Origin: Pseudomonadota bacterium
GTDB taxonomy: Bacteria; Pseudomonadota; Alphaproteobacteria; Dongiales; Dongiaceae
Assembly: GCA_016183985.1 (NCBI GenBank)
Contig: JACPDN010000010.1
Span: 496,001 to 560,000 of the forward strand
Length of the DNA stretch: 64,000 nucleotides
Direction of reading: 5' to 3'
Part shown: piece by piece, positions 35,767 to 43,788 of the stretch
How positions within the stretch are numbered: the stretch's first letter is position 1
Layout of the letters: each line of letters opens with the position of its first letter
Made by a program: the position numbers and the translations under genes
Notes under the pieces: generated by a model
The model's input: the letters and a program-made list of their open reading frames with translations, nothing else
The model's database searches: none
What the model was told of the DNA's origin: nothing

Positions 35767-36687
35767 TCACAATCCGGTATTTGACTTTGAACCGTCTTCG
35801 AGGGCCTTCACGAAATCGACAAAGGCCCGCAAGGGCGCCGGCATCAGGTTGCGGCTGGGGTAATAGAGATAGGGACCGGAAAATTCGACCCACCAATCCG
35901 GCATGACGCCCACGAGCTGCCCGGACGCCAAAGCAGGGGCCACGAATTCCTCGAAGGTGAAGATGAGGCCGAGGCCGGCAATGGCCACCTCCACCTCCAG
36001 CTCGCTGGAACTGGCGACAAGCGGGCCGGTGACATTGACCCGGATGGTCTGCCGCTCCTTTTCAAATTCCCATTGCGGTGCGTTGCCGCTGAGGAACCGG
36101 TGGCGGATACAGGCATGGGTGAGGAGATCGTTGGGATGTGCTGGCGTCCCGGCCTTGGCCAGATAGTCGGGCGATGCCGCCAGGACGAAACGCTGGCGCC
36201 GGGGGCCGATGGGCAGGCGGATCATGTCCCGCTCGAGCGATTCATCATAGCGGATGCCGGCGTCGAAACCCGCCGCCAGCACGTCGATGAAGACATCGCT
36301 GGCGCGGATTTCCAGGGTGATGCCGGGATAGGCTTTCAGGAATCCGGCCACGATCGGCGGCAGAACGTGCTTTGCCACGATGATCGGCACTTCCAGGCGC
36401 AAGGTGCCGGTGGGCGTGTCGCGGAGATCGTTGATGGCATCGAGGGCGGCCGCCACTTCGCCCAGCGCCGGGCGCAGGCGCTCGAGCAGGCGCTGTCCAG
36501 CCTCGGTCGGCGTCACCGAGCGCGTGGTGCGGTTGAGGAGACGGACACCCAGCCGCCCCTCCAACCGCTGCAAGGCGGCGCTCAAGGACGAGGCCGAGAC
36601 ATTGCGCAAGGCGGCGGCACGGCGGAAGGACCGCGTTTCGGCCACCGCCCGGAAGGCGTCGAGGTCGGCAAGGTCGGCTTGGGACAT
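35767..36687 (-). CDS. LysR-family transcriptional regulator
   Basis: A 306-residue regulator with N-terminal HTH LDAFRAVAETRSFRRAAALRNVSASSLSAALQRLEGRLGVRLLNRTTRSVTPTEAG and the usual effector domain. It is divergent from an aldo-keto reductase gene, and a long dyad seven bases upstream of its ATG is a likely binding site for both promoters. Confidence 0.93.
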   Translation of the reverse strand: MSQADLADLDAFRAVAETRSFRRAAALRNVSASSLSAALQRLEGRLGVRLLNRTTRSVTPTEAGQRLLERLRPALGEVAAALDAINDLRDTPTGTLRLEVPIIVAKHVLPPIVAGFLKAYPGITLEIRASDVFIDVLAAGFDAGIRYDESLERDMIRLPIGPRRQRFVLAASPDYLAKAGTPAHPNDLLTHACIRHRFLSGNAPQWEFEKERQTIRVNVTGPLVASSSELEVEVAIAGLGLIFTFEEFVAPALASGQLVGVMPDWWVEFSGPYLYYPSRNLMPAPLRAFVDFVKALEDGSKSNTGL

Positions 36688-36693
36688 TGTGCA

Positions 36694-36720
36694 ATAATCC
36701 GAACAGGGTGTTCAGATTAT
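36694..36720. promoter_or_regulatory. Candidate LysR operator (long dyad)
   Basis: ATAATC-C-GAACA-GGG-TGTTC-A-GATTAT is symmetric apart from the single bases between arms. It lies in the divergent region between the LysR gene and the aldo-keto reductase gene. The symmetry and position fit a LysR autoregulatory site. Confidence 0.6.
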
Positions 36721-36780
36721 ATCGGATTATCGCGCGCTGCCCCAGAGCCTACATTCTTCCCATCGGACGATTTCTTCCTC

Positions 36781-37800
36781 ATGGAGAGCATCATGGAACA
36801 ACGTCATTTGGGTCAGGGCAGTGACGGCATCGGCGTTTCGGCGCTGGGCCTTGGCTGCATGGGCATGTCGGGCATGTATGGCCCGAGTGACCGGGCGGAA
36901 AGCATCGCCACCATCCATGCAGCACTTGATGCCGGCGTGACGCTGCTCGATACCGGCGATTTCTACGGCATGGGCCATAACGAGATGCTGATCGGCGAGG
37001 CGCTGCGGGCGAGCTCGAAACGCGACAAGGCGATCGTCAGCGTGAAGTTCGGGGCGCTGCGCGATCCCGCCGGCGGCTGGGCCGGCTATGACTCGCGCCC
37101 GAAGGCGGTGAAGAATTTCCTGGCGCAGTCGCTGGTCCGCCTCGGCCTCGACCATATCGACATTTACCGGCCCTCGCGCCTCGATCCCGATGTGCCGATC
37201 GAGGATACGATCGGTACCGTTGCCGAGATGGTGACGGCCGGCTATGTGCGCCATATCGGCTTATCCGAGATGGGATCGGAAACGATCCGCCGCGCGGCCA
37301 GCGTGCATCCCATCGTCGATCTGCAGATCGAATATTCGCTGATCTCGCGCGGGGTCGAGGACAACATCCTGGCCACCTGCCGCGAGCTTGGCATCGGCAT
37401 CACCGCTTATGGCGTGCTGTCGCGCGGCCTCATCAGCGGCCATTGGCAGAAGGATTCGCTGAAAGGTGCCAGCGACTTCCGCGGTCATTCACCACGCTTC
37501 CAAAGCGAGAACATGGACCGGAATCTGGCGCTGGTCGATGCCTTGCGCAAGATCGCCGATGCGAAGGGTGTGAGTGTCGCCCAGATCGCCATCGCCTGGG
37601 TCTCGGCGCAAGGCAAGGATATCGTGCCGCTGGTCGGTGCGCGCCGCCGCGACCGGCTGGCGGAAGCGCTTGGCTCGTTAGACGTGGCGCTCACTGCAGC
37701 CGATCTTGCTGCCATCGAACAAGCGGTGCCGAAAGGTGCTGCGGCCGGTGAGCGTTATGCCGCCTACCAGATGGCGCAGCTTGATAGCGAGCGGAACTGA
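36781..37800 (+). CDS. Aldo/keto reductase lacking the usual active-site His
   Basis: A 339-residue AKR. Asp57 and Tyr62 are in LLDTGDFYGMG, Lys89 in VSVKFGAL, but the segment normally reading LYxxHRxDP is IYRPSRLDP, with Ser132 where the catalytic His belongs. The rest is normal, including the cofactor segment DIVPLVGARRRDRL. A second in-frame ATG at 36793 is possible. It is divergent from a LysR gene and probably controlled by it. The His change may shift chemistry toward other carbonyls or slower reduction; a related AKR subgroup may share it. Confidence 0.88.
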   Translation: MESIMEQRHLGQGSDGIGVSALGLGCMGMSGMYGPSDRAESIATIHAALDAGVTLLDTGDFYGMGHNEMLIGEALRASSKRDKAIVSVKFGALRDPAGGWAGYDSRPKAVKNFLAQSLVRLGLDHIDIYRPSRLDPDVPIEDTIGTVAEMVTAGYVRHIGLSEMGSETIRRAASVHPIVDLQIEYSLISRGVEDNILATCRELGIGITAYGVLSRGLISGHWQKDSLKGASDFRGHSPRFQSENMDRNLALVDALRKIADAKGVSVAQIAIAWVSAQGKDIVPLVGARRRDRLAEALGSLDVALTAADLAAIEQAVPKGAAAGERYAAYQMAQLDSERN

Positions 37801-37821
37801 GGGGTGCCTGCCGCCATAAGA

Positions 37822-38691
37822 TCAGAAGGTATTGAGCGGCAACTTGAGATACGAGGTGCCGTTCGATTCCGCCGCCGGCACGTGGCCGGCGCGCATATTG
37901 ACCTGGACGGCCGGCAGGATGAGACGCGGCATGTCGAGATGCCGGTCTTTCGCTTCACGCATGGCGACGAATTCATCTTCGCCGGTGTCGAGCTTTACAT
38001 GGATGTTGTCGGCTTTCTGCGCGCCCACCGTGGTTTCCCAGCGGAATTCCTTGCGGCCCGCGGGCAGATAATCGTGGCACAGATACATGCGCGTGGCATC
38101 GGGCAGGGCGAAAATCTTGTGTATGGAGCGATAGAGCACGCGCGCATCGCCGCCCGGAAAGTCGCAGCGGGCCGTGCCGTAATCGGGCATGAACAAGGTG
38201 TCGCCGACGAAGAGTGCATCGCCGATGAGATAGCTCATGCAGGCCGGCGTGTGTCCCGGCGTGTGCATGGCGCGCGCCTCGACCCTGCCCAGCTTGAATT
38301 CCTCGCCATCCCGCATCAGGTGGTCGAACTGGCTGCCATCGGTCGCGAAATCGTCACCGGCATTGTAGATCCGGCCAAAGGTGCGCTGCACCTCGGCGAC
38401 ATGCGCGCCGATGGCGATGCGGCCACCCATGCGATGTTTCAGATAGGGGGCGGCCGTGAGGTGATCGGCATGGAGATGGGTTTCGATGATCCATTCGACC
38501 GTGGCGCCGGCTGCCTGCACGCAATCGATCAGCTTGTCGGCCGATTTGGTGTTGGTGCGGCCTGCGGCCTGGTTGAAGTCGAGCACGGAATCGATGAGGG
38601 CCGCGGCCTTCGTCGCCGGATCGATCACGACATAGGAAATGGTGGCGGTATCTGGGTCGAAAAAACCGTGGACCAAGGGCTGGGTGGACAT
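37822..38691 (-). CDS. Persulfide-dioxygenase-like metallo-beta-lactamase-fold protein
   Basis: A 289-residue protein from ATG 38691 (MSTQPLVHGFFDPDTATISY). THLHADHLTAAPYLK holds His72, His74, Asp76 and His77. Later metal-ligand candidates are in HTPGHTPACMSYL, GDTLFMPDYGTARCDFPGGDA and CHDYLPAGRKE. Sequence order and the ARCDFPGG segment match ETHE1/Blh-type persulfide dioxygenases, mononuclear-iron enzymes that oxidise glutathione persulfide to sulfite. There is no fused rhodanese domain. It follows a LysR gene on the same strand. A longer open frame to 39063 is rejected because it runs through a repeat. Confidence 0.85.
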   Translation of the reverse strand: MSTQPLVHGFFDPDTATISYVVIDPATKAAALIDSVLDFNQAAGRTNTKSADKLIDCVQAAGATVEWIIETHLHADHLTAAPYLKHRMGGRIAIGAHVAEVQRTFGRIYNAGDDFATDGSQFDHLMRDGEEFKLGRVEARAMHTPGHTPACMSYLIGDALFVGDTLFMPDYGTARCDFPGGDARVLYRSIHKIFALPDATRMYLCHDYLPAGRKEFRWETTVGAQKADNIHVKLDTGEDEFVAMREAKDRHLDMPRLILPAVQVNMRAGHVPAAESNGTSYLKLPLNTF

Positions 38692-38755
38692 GCGGGGCGG
38701 CTCATATGAGATTTTACTGGTTCGGAGTGTAGTACCGGCATGTGCGTCGGCGCTA

Positions 38756-38806
38756 CCCCTCACCCTGCTTGCGGGGAGAGGGCTCGTCGGCGGGGGTGAG
38801 GGGGGC
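38756..38806. repeat. CCCCTCACCC-type palindromic repeat (copy 2)
   Basis: CCCCTCACCC (38756-38765), GCGGGGAGAGGG (38771-38782) and GGGGGTGAGGGG form a GC-rich hairpin at the 3' end of the LysR gene. It belongs to the same family as 23520-23560 and 54907-54949. Confidence 0.6.
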
Positions 38807-38807
38807 G

Positions 38808-39698
38808 TCAGGGCTCGTTGAAACCCGGAAACTGCATCGAGAAGAGTGCCAGGCTGATCGGTGACAGGGGCTCGCGGTCGGGGACGATGAGGCCGACCTG
38901 GCGGCTGATATCGGGCTCCGTCAAATCGAGGGCGACGGCCCCCGTCGGCATGCCGAGAACCTGGATCAATGATTTCGGCACGATGCTGGAAAGCCTGCCG
39001 GAGCGCACATGGGCGCAGAGATTGACCACCGAATTCGTCTCCAGCTGCGGGCGCGGGGCGCAATCGACCGATTTGAAGATGCTGTCGATGATGCGCCGGT
39101 TCTGCATGTTGGGGGTGAGCAGGCAGAGCGGCAATTCGGCGGCCTGCCGCCAGGTGGCGAACTTCGCCTTCCCCAGCGGTCCCTGCTCGGGGGTCAGCAG
39201 CACATAGCGTTCGGTATAAAGCGGGCGCTGCAGCACGCCCTTCAACGGCTCCGCTTCGAGATAGGTAATGCCGGCTTCCAGCTCGAAATGGTCGATGCCC
39301 TGCTGGATCTCGGCTGAGGAGGTCGACCAGACCGTCACGCGCACCTGCGGGTGGCGGTCGTAAAGCGGGTCGGTCGCCAGCGGCACCAGCGGCAAGGCCG
39401 ACGGGATGACGCCCAGGCGCAAATTGCCGGTAAGCGAGCGCTTGGCGTTCTGGATGCCTTGGCGGAGTGAATCGTAGTCGGAAAGGATGCGCCGCGCCCA
39501 GAGCAGTACCTCCTGCCCCTCCGGCGTGAAGCCCTTGAAGCGCTTGTCGCGCTCGACCAGGGGCACGCCGAGTTCTTCCTCGAGCTGCTTGATCGCGGTC
39601 GAGAGTGCGGGCTGCGTGATGTTGCAGGCCGCAGCCGCCCGGGCGAAATGCCGCTCACGCGCGAGAGCCGCGAGATAGACAAGCTGGCGGACAAGCAT
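38808..39698 (-). CDS. LysR-family regulator beside the formate dehydrogenase operon
   Basis: A 296-residue regulator: HTH LVYLAALARERHFARAAAACNITQPALSTAIKQLEEELGVPLVERDKRFKGFTPEGQ, then an effector domain. LysR genes of this sort accompany fds operons (fdsR in other bacteria, which responds to formate), so this is the best candidate regulator of fdsGBA. Here it lies downstream of fdsD in the same direction instead of divergent from fdsG, with a long composite palindrome between. Its actual target is inferred. Confidence 0.85.
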   Translation of the reverse strand: MLVRQLVYLAALARERHFARAAAACNITQPALSTAIKQLEEELGVPLVERDKRFKGFTPEGQEVLLWARRILSDYDSLRQGIQNAKRSLTGNLRLGVIPSALPLVPLATDPLYDRHPQVRVTVWSTSSAEIQQGIDHFELEAGITYLEAEPLKGVLQRPLYTERYVLLTPEQGPLGKAKFATWRQAAELPLCLLTPNMQNRRIIDSIFKSVDCAPRPQLETNSVVNLCAHVRSGRLSSIVPKSLIQVLGMPTGAVALDLTEPDISRQVGLIVPDREPLSPISLALFSMQFPGFNEP

Positions 39699-39723
39699 GG
39701 TGTTGGAGCCCCGTAACTCTAAT

Positions 39724-39825
39724 CGTCATGCCCGGGCTTGGCCCGGGCATCCACGAGTTTGCCAGTAACCGGGTGATTTGTGGAAAGAAACTCGTGGATC
39801 CCCGCACCAAGTGCGGGGATGACGA
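39724..39825. repeat. Composite long palindrome, about 100 bp
   Basis: Left hairpin: ATGCCCGGGC/GCCCGGGCAT (39728-39750). Right hairpin: ATCCCCGCAC/GTGCGGGGAT (39798-39820). Between them CCACGAGTTT (39751-39760) pairs with AAACTCGTGG (39788-39797). The outermost bases CGTCAT and ATGACG also pair. The whole is an almost complete two-fold structure. The right half is the same type as the element at 4-33. It lies between fdsD and the LysR gene. Confidence 0.8.
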
Positions 39826-39841
39826 CGGAGATGTACGATCG

Positions 39842-40084
39842 TCACGCGCTCTTGGCGAGATCCGGCTGTTTGGCGGCGAGCTGCTGCAGGGCCTTCAAGG
39901 TCAGCGGATGGAGGCCGGCGCCGCCTTTGTTGAGATGGGCGAAGATGCCGCGGCGCATGCGTGGATCCCAGAATTTCTGGATATGGGTCGCAATGCCCTC
40001 GACGGCCTCGCCCTCAGGATAGGATTTGAAGAAATCGGCGATCTGGTTCGCCATGGAAATGAGCCGGTTGTCGTCCAAGGTCAT
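39842..40084 (-). CDS. fdsD: Formate dehydrogenase delta subunit
   Basis: An 80-residue helical protein: LISMANQIADFFKSYPEGEAVEGIATHIQKFWDPRMRRGIFAHL is the conserved FdsD core. In Rhodobacter and Cupriavidus FdsD is a small subunit or maturation helper needed for active FdsGBA. It starts six bases after fdhD and ends the operon. Confidence 0.93.
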   Translation of the reverse strand: MTLDDNRLISMANQIADFFKSYPEGEAVEGIATHIQKFWDPRMRRGIFAHLNKGGAGLHPLTLKALQQLAAKQPDLAKSA

Positions 40085-40090
40085 GACCCC

Positions 40091-40936
40091 TTAAGGCAGA
40101 ATGCGATTGGGATGTGTGAGCGAGAGCGCGCTGTCCTGGCGCGCCAGTGCCAGCATGGTGATGCCGGATTCTTCCGCCAGGCGCACGGCCATCGCCGTCG
40201 GCGCCGAGACGGAAACGAGGACCGGGAAGCCGGCAATCGCCGCCTTCTGCACCATCTCCATCGAGCAGCGGCTGGTGATGAGCGCAAAGCCCGCGGCGGG
40301 ATCGATCTTGGCGGCGATGACCGCGCCGATCAGCTTGTCGAGGGCATTGTGGCGGCCGACATCTTCACGGACCAGCAGCAGCCGGCCGTCCGTATCGGCA
40401 AAGGCAGCCGCATGCAGCGCATGGGCCTGAACGTTATAGAGCTGGGCCGGCGGCAAGGCTTCCAGCGCCCGCTCGATGGCACCGAGATGCACGGTGGTCG
40501 ACGCCGCGACCTTAGGCAGGTCGCGCGCCACGGCTTCCAGTGAATCGAGGCCGCAGAGACCGCACCCCGTTCGCCCGGCGATGGTGCGGCGGCGTTCCTT
40601 CAATTGATGAAAGCGCTGCGAGGCCAGCTCGATATTGAGCGCGATGCCCTTCTCATGCGGCACTGCCTCGATATCGCGAATCTCGGCGGCATTCTGGATG
40701 ATACCTTCGCTCAAGGAGAAGCCGCGCGCGAAGTCTTCGAGATCGGCGGGGCTTGCCATCATCACGGCGTGGCTGATGCCGTTATAGACCAGGGCCACCG
40801 GCACTTCCTCGGCGAGGAAATCGAGCCGGTCCACCGCCGACCCATCAAAGCCCAACTGCCGCAATTTCGCCGGACGCACCACCGGCGGCAGATCGGCCGC
40901 CGGCGTGTCGCCGGGATGCGGCAGCTTCTTCGCCAT
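40091..40936 (-). CDS. fdhD: Formate dehydrogenase sulfurtransferase (FdhD/FdsC)
   Basis: A 281-residue chaperone that delivers sulfur to the molybdenum cofactor of formate dehydrogenase. The conserved RTGCGLCGLDSLE holds the CxxC pair. SRCSMEMVQKAAIAGFPVLVSVSAPTAMAVRLAEESG is the conserved C-terminal part, near the bis-MGD binding site. It starts three bases after fdsA ends. Cytoplasmic. Confidence 0.95.
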   Translation of the reverse strand: MAKKLPHPGDTPAADLPPVVRPAKLRQLGFDGSAVDRLDFLAEEVPVALVYNGISHAVMMASPADLEDFARGFSLSEGIIQNAAEIRDIEAVPHEKGIALNIELASQRFHQLKERRRTIAGRTGCGLCGLDSLEAVARDLPKVAASTTVHLGAIERALEALPPAQLYNVQAHALHAAAFADTDGRLLLVREDVGRHNALDKLIGAVIAAKIDPAAGFALITSRCSMEMVQKAAIAGFPVLVSVSAPTAMAVRLAEESGITMLALARQDSALSLTHPNRILP

Positions 40937-40939
40937 CGT

Positions 40940-43774
40940 CTACTCGGCCGCCTTGGTGATGCGGCGCGATGCCTGACGGAACAGGGCATTCTCGCGCTGC
41001 CATTCCGACTGGTGGTTGGAGAGCCGCACTTCGACCGCCGTCACCTTGTATTCCGGGCAATTGGTGGCCCAGTCCGAGAAGTCGGTCGTGATGACGTTGG
41101 CGCCCGTGCCGAAATGGTGGAAGGTCGTATAGACCACACCTGGCTGCATGCGCTCGGAGATGACGGCCTTCAAGCTCGTCTCGCCGACGCGGCTGACGAT
41201 GGCGACGTTGTCGCCGTCACGGATGCCGCGCTGCTCTGCGTCGAAGGCGTGAATCTCCAGAATGTCTTCCGGATGCCAGGCGACATTGCCGGTGCGCCGC
41301 GTCTGCGCGCCGACATTGTATTGGCTCAAGATGCGGCCGGTGGTGAGGATAAGCGGGAAGCGCGGCCCCACCTTTTCTTCCGTCGGCACGAATTCGGTGA
41401 TCATGAAACGGCCCTTGCCACGCACGAACTTGTCGATATGCATGGTCGGCGTGCCATTGGGGGCAGCGTCATTGCAGGGCCATTGGATCGAGCCCATCTC
41501 GTCAATGCGCTTATAGGAGACGCCCTTGAAGGTCGGCGTCAGTGCCGCGATCTCATCCATGATCTCGGACGGGTGACTGTACTTCATCTCATAGCCCAGC
41601 GCCTTGCTGAGCATCATGGTCACTTCCCAATCCGCATAGCCCGGCACTGGCGGGATCGCCTGGCGCACCATGTTGATGCGGCGCTCGGCATTGGTGAAGG
41701 TGCCGTCCTTTTCCAGGAAGGTCGTGCCGGGGAGGAAGACGTGGGCGTAGTTCGCCGTCTCGTTGAGGAAGATGTCCTGCACGACGACGCATTCCATCGC
41801 CTCAAGACCGGCGGTCACGTGCTTGGTGTTGGGGTCGGATTGCGCGATGTCCTCGCCCTGGATGTAGATGCCCTTGAAGGTACCGTCGACGGCGGCATCC
41901 AGCATGTTGGGGATGCGCAGGCCCGGTTCCGGATCGAGGGTGACACCCCAGGCGCGGTTGAACTCTTCGCGCACCGCATCGGTCGAGATGTGGCGATAAC
42001 CGGTGAGTTCATGCGGGAACGAGCCCATGTCGCAGGAGCCCTGGACGTTGTTCTGGCCACGCAGGGGATTTACCCCCGCGCCAATGTGCCCGACATTGCC
42101 GGTGGCCATGGCAAGGTTCGCCATGCCCATGACCATGGTCGAACCCTGGCTGTGCTCGGTGACGCCGAGGCCATAATAGATGGCGGCGTTCTTGACACTG
42201 GCATAGAGGCGCGCTGCCTCGCGCACATCGGCGGCTTTGACACCGGTATACTTTTCCATCTCCTCCGGCGCATGCCGCTTGTCGGAGACGAAATCGCGCC
42301 AGCGGTTGAACTCCATCATGTCGCAGCGTTCGGCGACATAATCTTCCTTCACCAGCCCTTCGGTGACGATGACATGCGCCAACGCATTGATCATGGCGAC
42401 GTTGGTGCCGGGCTTCAGCGGCAGATGGTAGCTGGCCTTGATATGCGCCGACTTCACCAGGTCGATGCGACGGGGATCGACCACGATGAGCTTGGCGCCT
42501 TCACGCAGCCGCTTCTTCATATGGCTGCCGAACACCGGATGGGCGTCGGTCGGGTTGGCGCCGATCACCATGATGACATCGGCTTCGCGCACGGAATCGA
42601 AATTCTGCGTGCCGGCCGAGGTGCCGAAGGTCTGCGACAAGCCATAGCCGGTGGGCGAATGGCAGACGCGGGCGCAGGTATCGACATTGTTCACGCCGAA
42701 GGCGGCGCGCACCAGTTTCTGCACCAGATAGGCTTCTTCATTGGTGCAGCGGGACGAGGTGATGCCACCCACCGCATTGCGGCCGTATTTCCCCTGGATG
42801 CGCTTGAATTCGCTGGCCGCGTAATTGATCGCCTCCTCCCAGGAAACTTCCTTCCAGGGATCGGTGATCTTGGCGCGGATCATCGGCTTGGTGATGCGGT
42901 CCTGGTGTGTGGTGTAACCCCAGGCGAAGCGGCCCTTGACGCAGGAATGGCCGTGATTGGCTTCACCATCCTTATAAGGGACCATGTTGACGACTTCGGT
43001 ACCGCGCATCTCGGCCTTGAACGAACAGCCAACCCCGCAATAGGCGCAAGTGGTGATGATCGAATGTTCCGCCTGGCCGGCGTCGATCACGGTCTTTTCC
43101 ATCAGGGTGGCCGTCGGGCAGGCCTGCACGCAGGCACCGCAGGAAACGCATTCTGACCCTAAGAAGTCTTCCTTTTGGCCCGGCGAGACGGTCGAGGCAA
43201 AGCCGCGGCTGTCGATGGTCAGCGCAAAGGTGCCCTGCACTTCTTCGCAGGCACGCACACAGCGCGAGCAGACGATGCATTTCGAGGCGTCGAAGGTGAA
43301 ATAGGGATTGCTCTCATCCTTCACGGCATCGAGATGGTTCGAGCCCTTGAAGCCGTAGCGCACGTCGCGCAGGCCCACGACGCCCGCCATGTCCTGCAGC
43401 TCGCAATTGCCATTGGCCGGGCAAGTGAGGCAGTCGAGCGGGTGGTCGGAGATATAGAGTTCCATGATGTTGCGACGGAGCTTGGCGAGCTTGCCGGTCT
43501 GGGTCCAGACCTTGAGCCCGTTCTCGACCGGCGTCGTGCAGGAAGCCGGCGTACCGCGGCGCCCTTCGATCTCGACCGCGCAAAGCCTGCAGGAGCCGAA
43601 GGCTTCGATGCTGTCGGTGGCGCAGAGCTTGGGCACCTTGGTGCCCATCTCGGCCGCCGCGCGCATGATCGAGGTGCCTTCCGGCACGGTGATGTCCTGG
43701 CCGTCGATGGTCAGGGTCACCATCTTGGTCGAGAGGCGGATCGGGGTGCCGTAATCAGTTTCTTGGATCAACAT
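40940..43774 (-). CDS. fdsA: NAD-dependent formate dehydrogenase alpha subunit (Mo/W-bis-MGD)
   Basis: A 944-residue catalytic subunit oxidising formate to CO2. Domains in order: 2Fe-2S ferredoxin domain (CATDSIEAFGSCRLCAVEIEG), His-containing 4Fe-4S segment (DHPLDCLTCPANGNCELQ), two ferredoxin-type 4Fe-4S sites (CIVCSRCVRACEE, CVSCGACVQACP), the CAYCGVGCSF cluster site, then the molybdopterin domain. The Mo ligand is Cys in RVCHSPTGYG, not selenocysteine. ATG 43774 has GAGGAA at a good distance and is preferred to GTG 43792. It works with FdsB and FdsG to reduce NAD. Confidence 0.97.
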   Translation of the reverse strand: MLIQETDYGTPIRLSTKMVTLTIDGQDITVPEGTSIMRAAAEMGTKVPKLCATDSIEAFGSCRLCAVEIEGRRGTPASCTTPVENGLKVWTQTGKLAKLRRNIMELYISDHPLDCLTCPANGNCELQDMAGVVGLRDVRYGFKGSNHLDAVKDESNPYFTFDASKCIVCSRCVRACEEVQGTFALTIDSRGFASTVSPGQKEDFLGSECVSCGACVQACPTATLMEKTVIDAGQAEHSIITTCAYCGVGCSFKAEMRGTEVVNMVPYKDGEANHGHSCVKGRFAWGYTTHQDRITKPMIRAKITDPWKEVSWEEAINYAASEFKRIQGKYGRNAVGGITSSRCTNEEAYLVQKLVRAAFGVNNVDTCARVCHSPTGYGLSQTFGTSAGTQNFDSVREADVIMVIGANPTDAHPVFGSHMKKRLREGAKLIVVDPRRIDLVKSAHIKASYHLPLKPGTNVAMINALAHVIVTEGLVKEDYVAERCDMMEFNRWRDFVSDKRHAPEEMEKYTGVKAADVREAARLYASVKNAAIYYGLGVTEHSQGSTMVMGMANLAMATGNVGHIGAGVNPLRGQNNVQGSCDMGSFPHELTGYRHISTDAVREEFNRAWGVTLDPEPGLRIPNMLDAAVDGTFKGIYIQGEDIAQSDPNTKHVTAGLEAMECVVVQDIFLNETANYAHVFLPGTTFLEKDGTFTNAERRINMVRQAIPPVPGYADWEVTMMLSKALGYEMKYSHPSEIMDEIAALTPTFKGVSYKRIDEMGSIQWPCNDAAPNGTPTMHIDKFVRGKGRFMITEFVPTEEKVGPRFPLILTTGRILSQYNVGAQTRRTGNVAWHPEDILEIHAFDAEQRGIRDGDNVAIVSRVGETSLKAVISERMQPGVVYTTFHHFGTGANVITTDFSDWATNCPEYKVTAVEVRLSNHQSEWQRENALFRQASRRITKAAE

Positions 43775-43788
43775 GATTTGGTTCCTCG

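Noticed and set aside
37822-39063. Long N-terminal extension of the persulfide-dioxygenase-like protein
   Set aside because: The added 124 residues read through the CCCCTCACCC repeat and the LysR 3' end; ATG 38691 gives the normal family start.
40604-43156. An 850-residue open frame on the plus strand opposite fdsA
   Set aside because: It is the antisense shadow of a well-defined formate dehydrogenase subunit in a GC-rich genome.
40940-43774. Selenocysteine in the formate dehydrogenase alpha subunit
   Set aside because: The metal-ligand position reads RVCHSPTGYG with an ordinary Cys codon, and no in-frame TGA is present.
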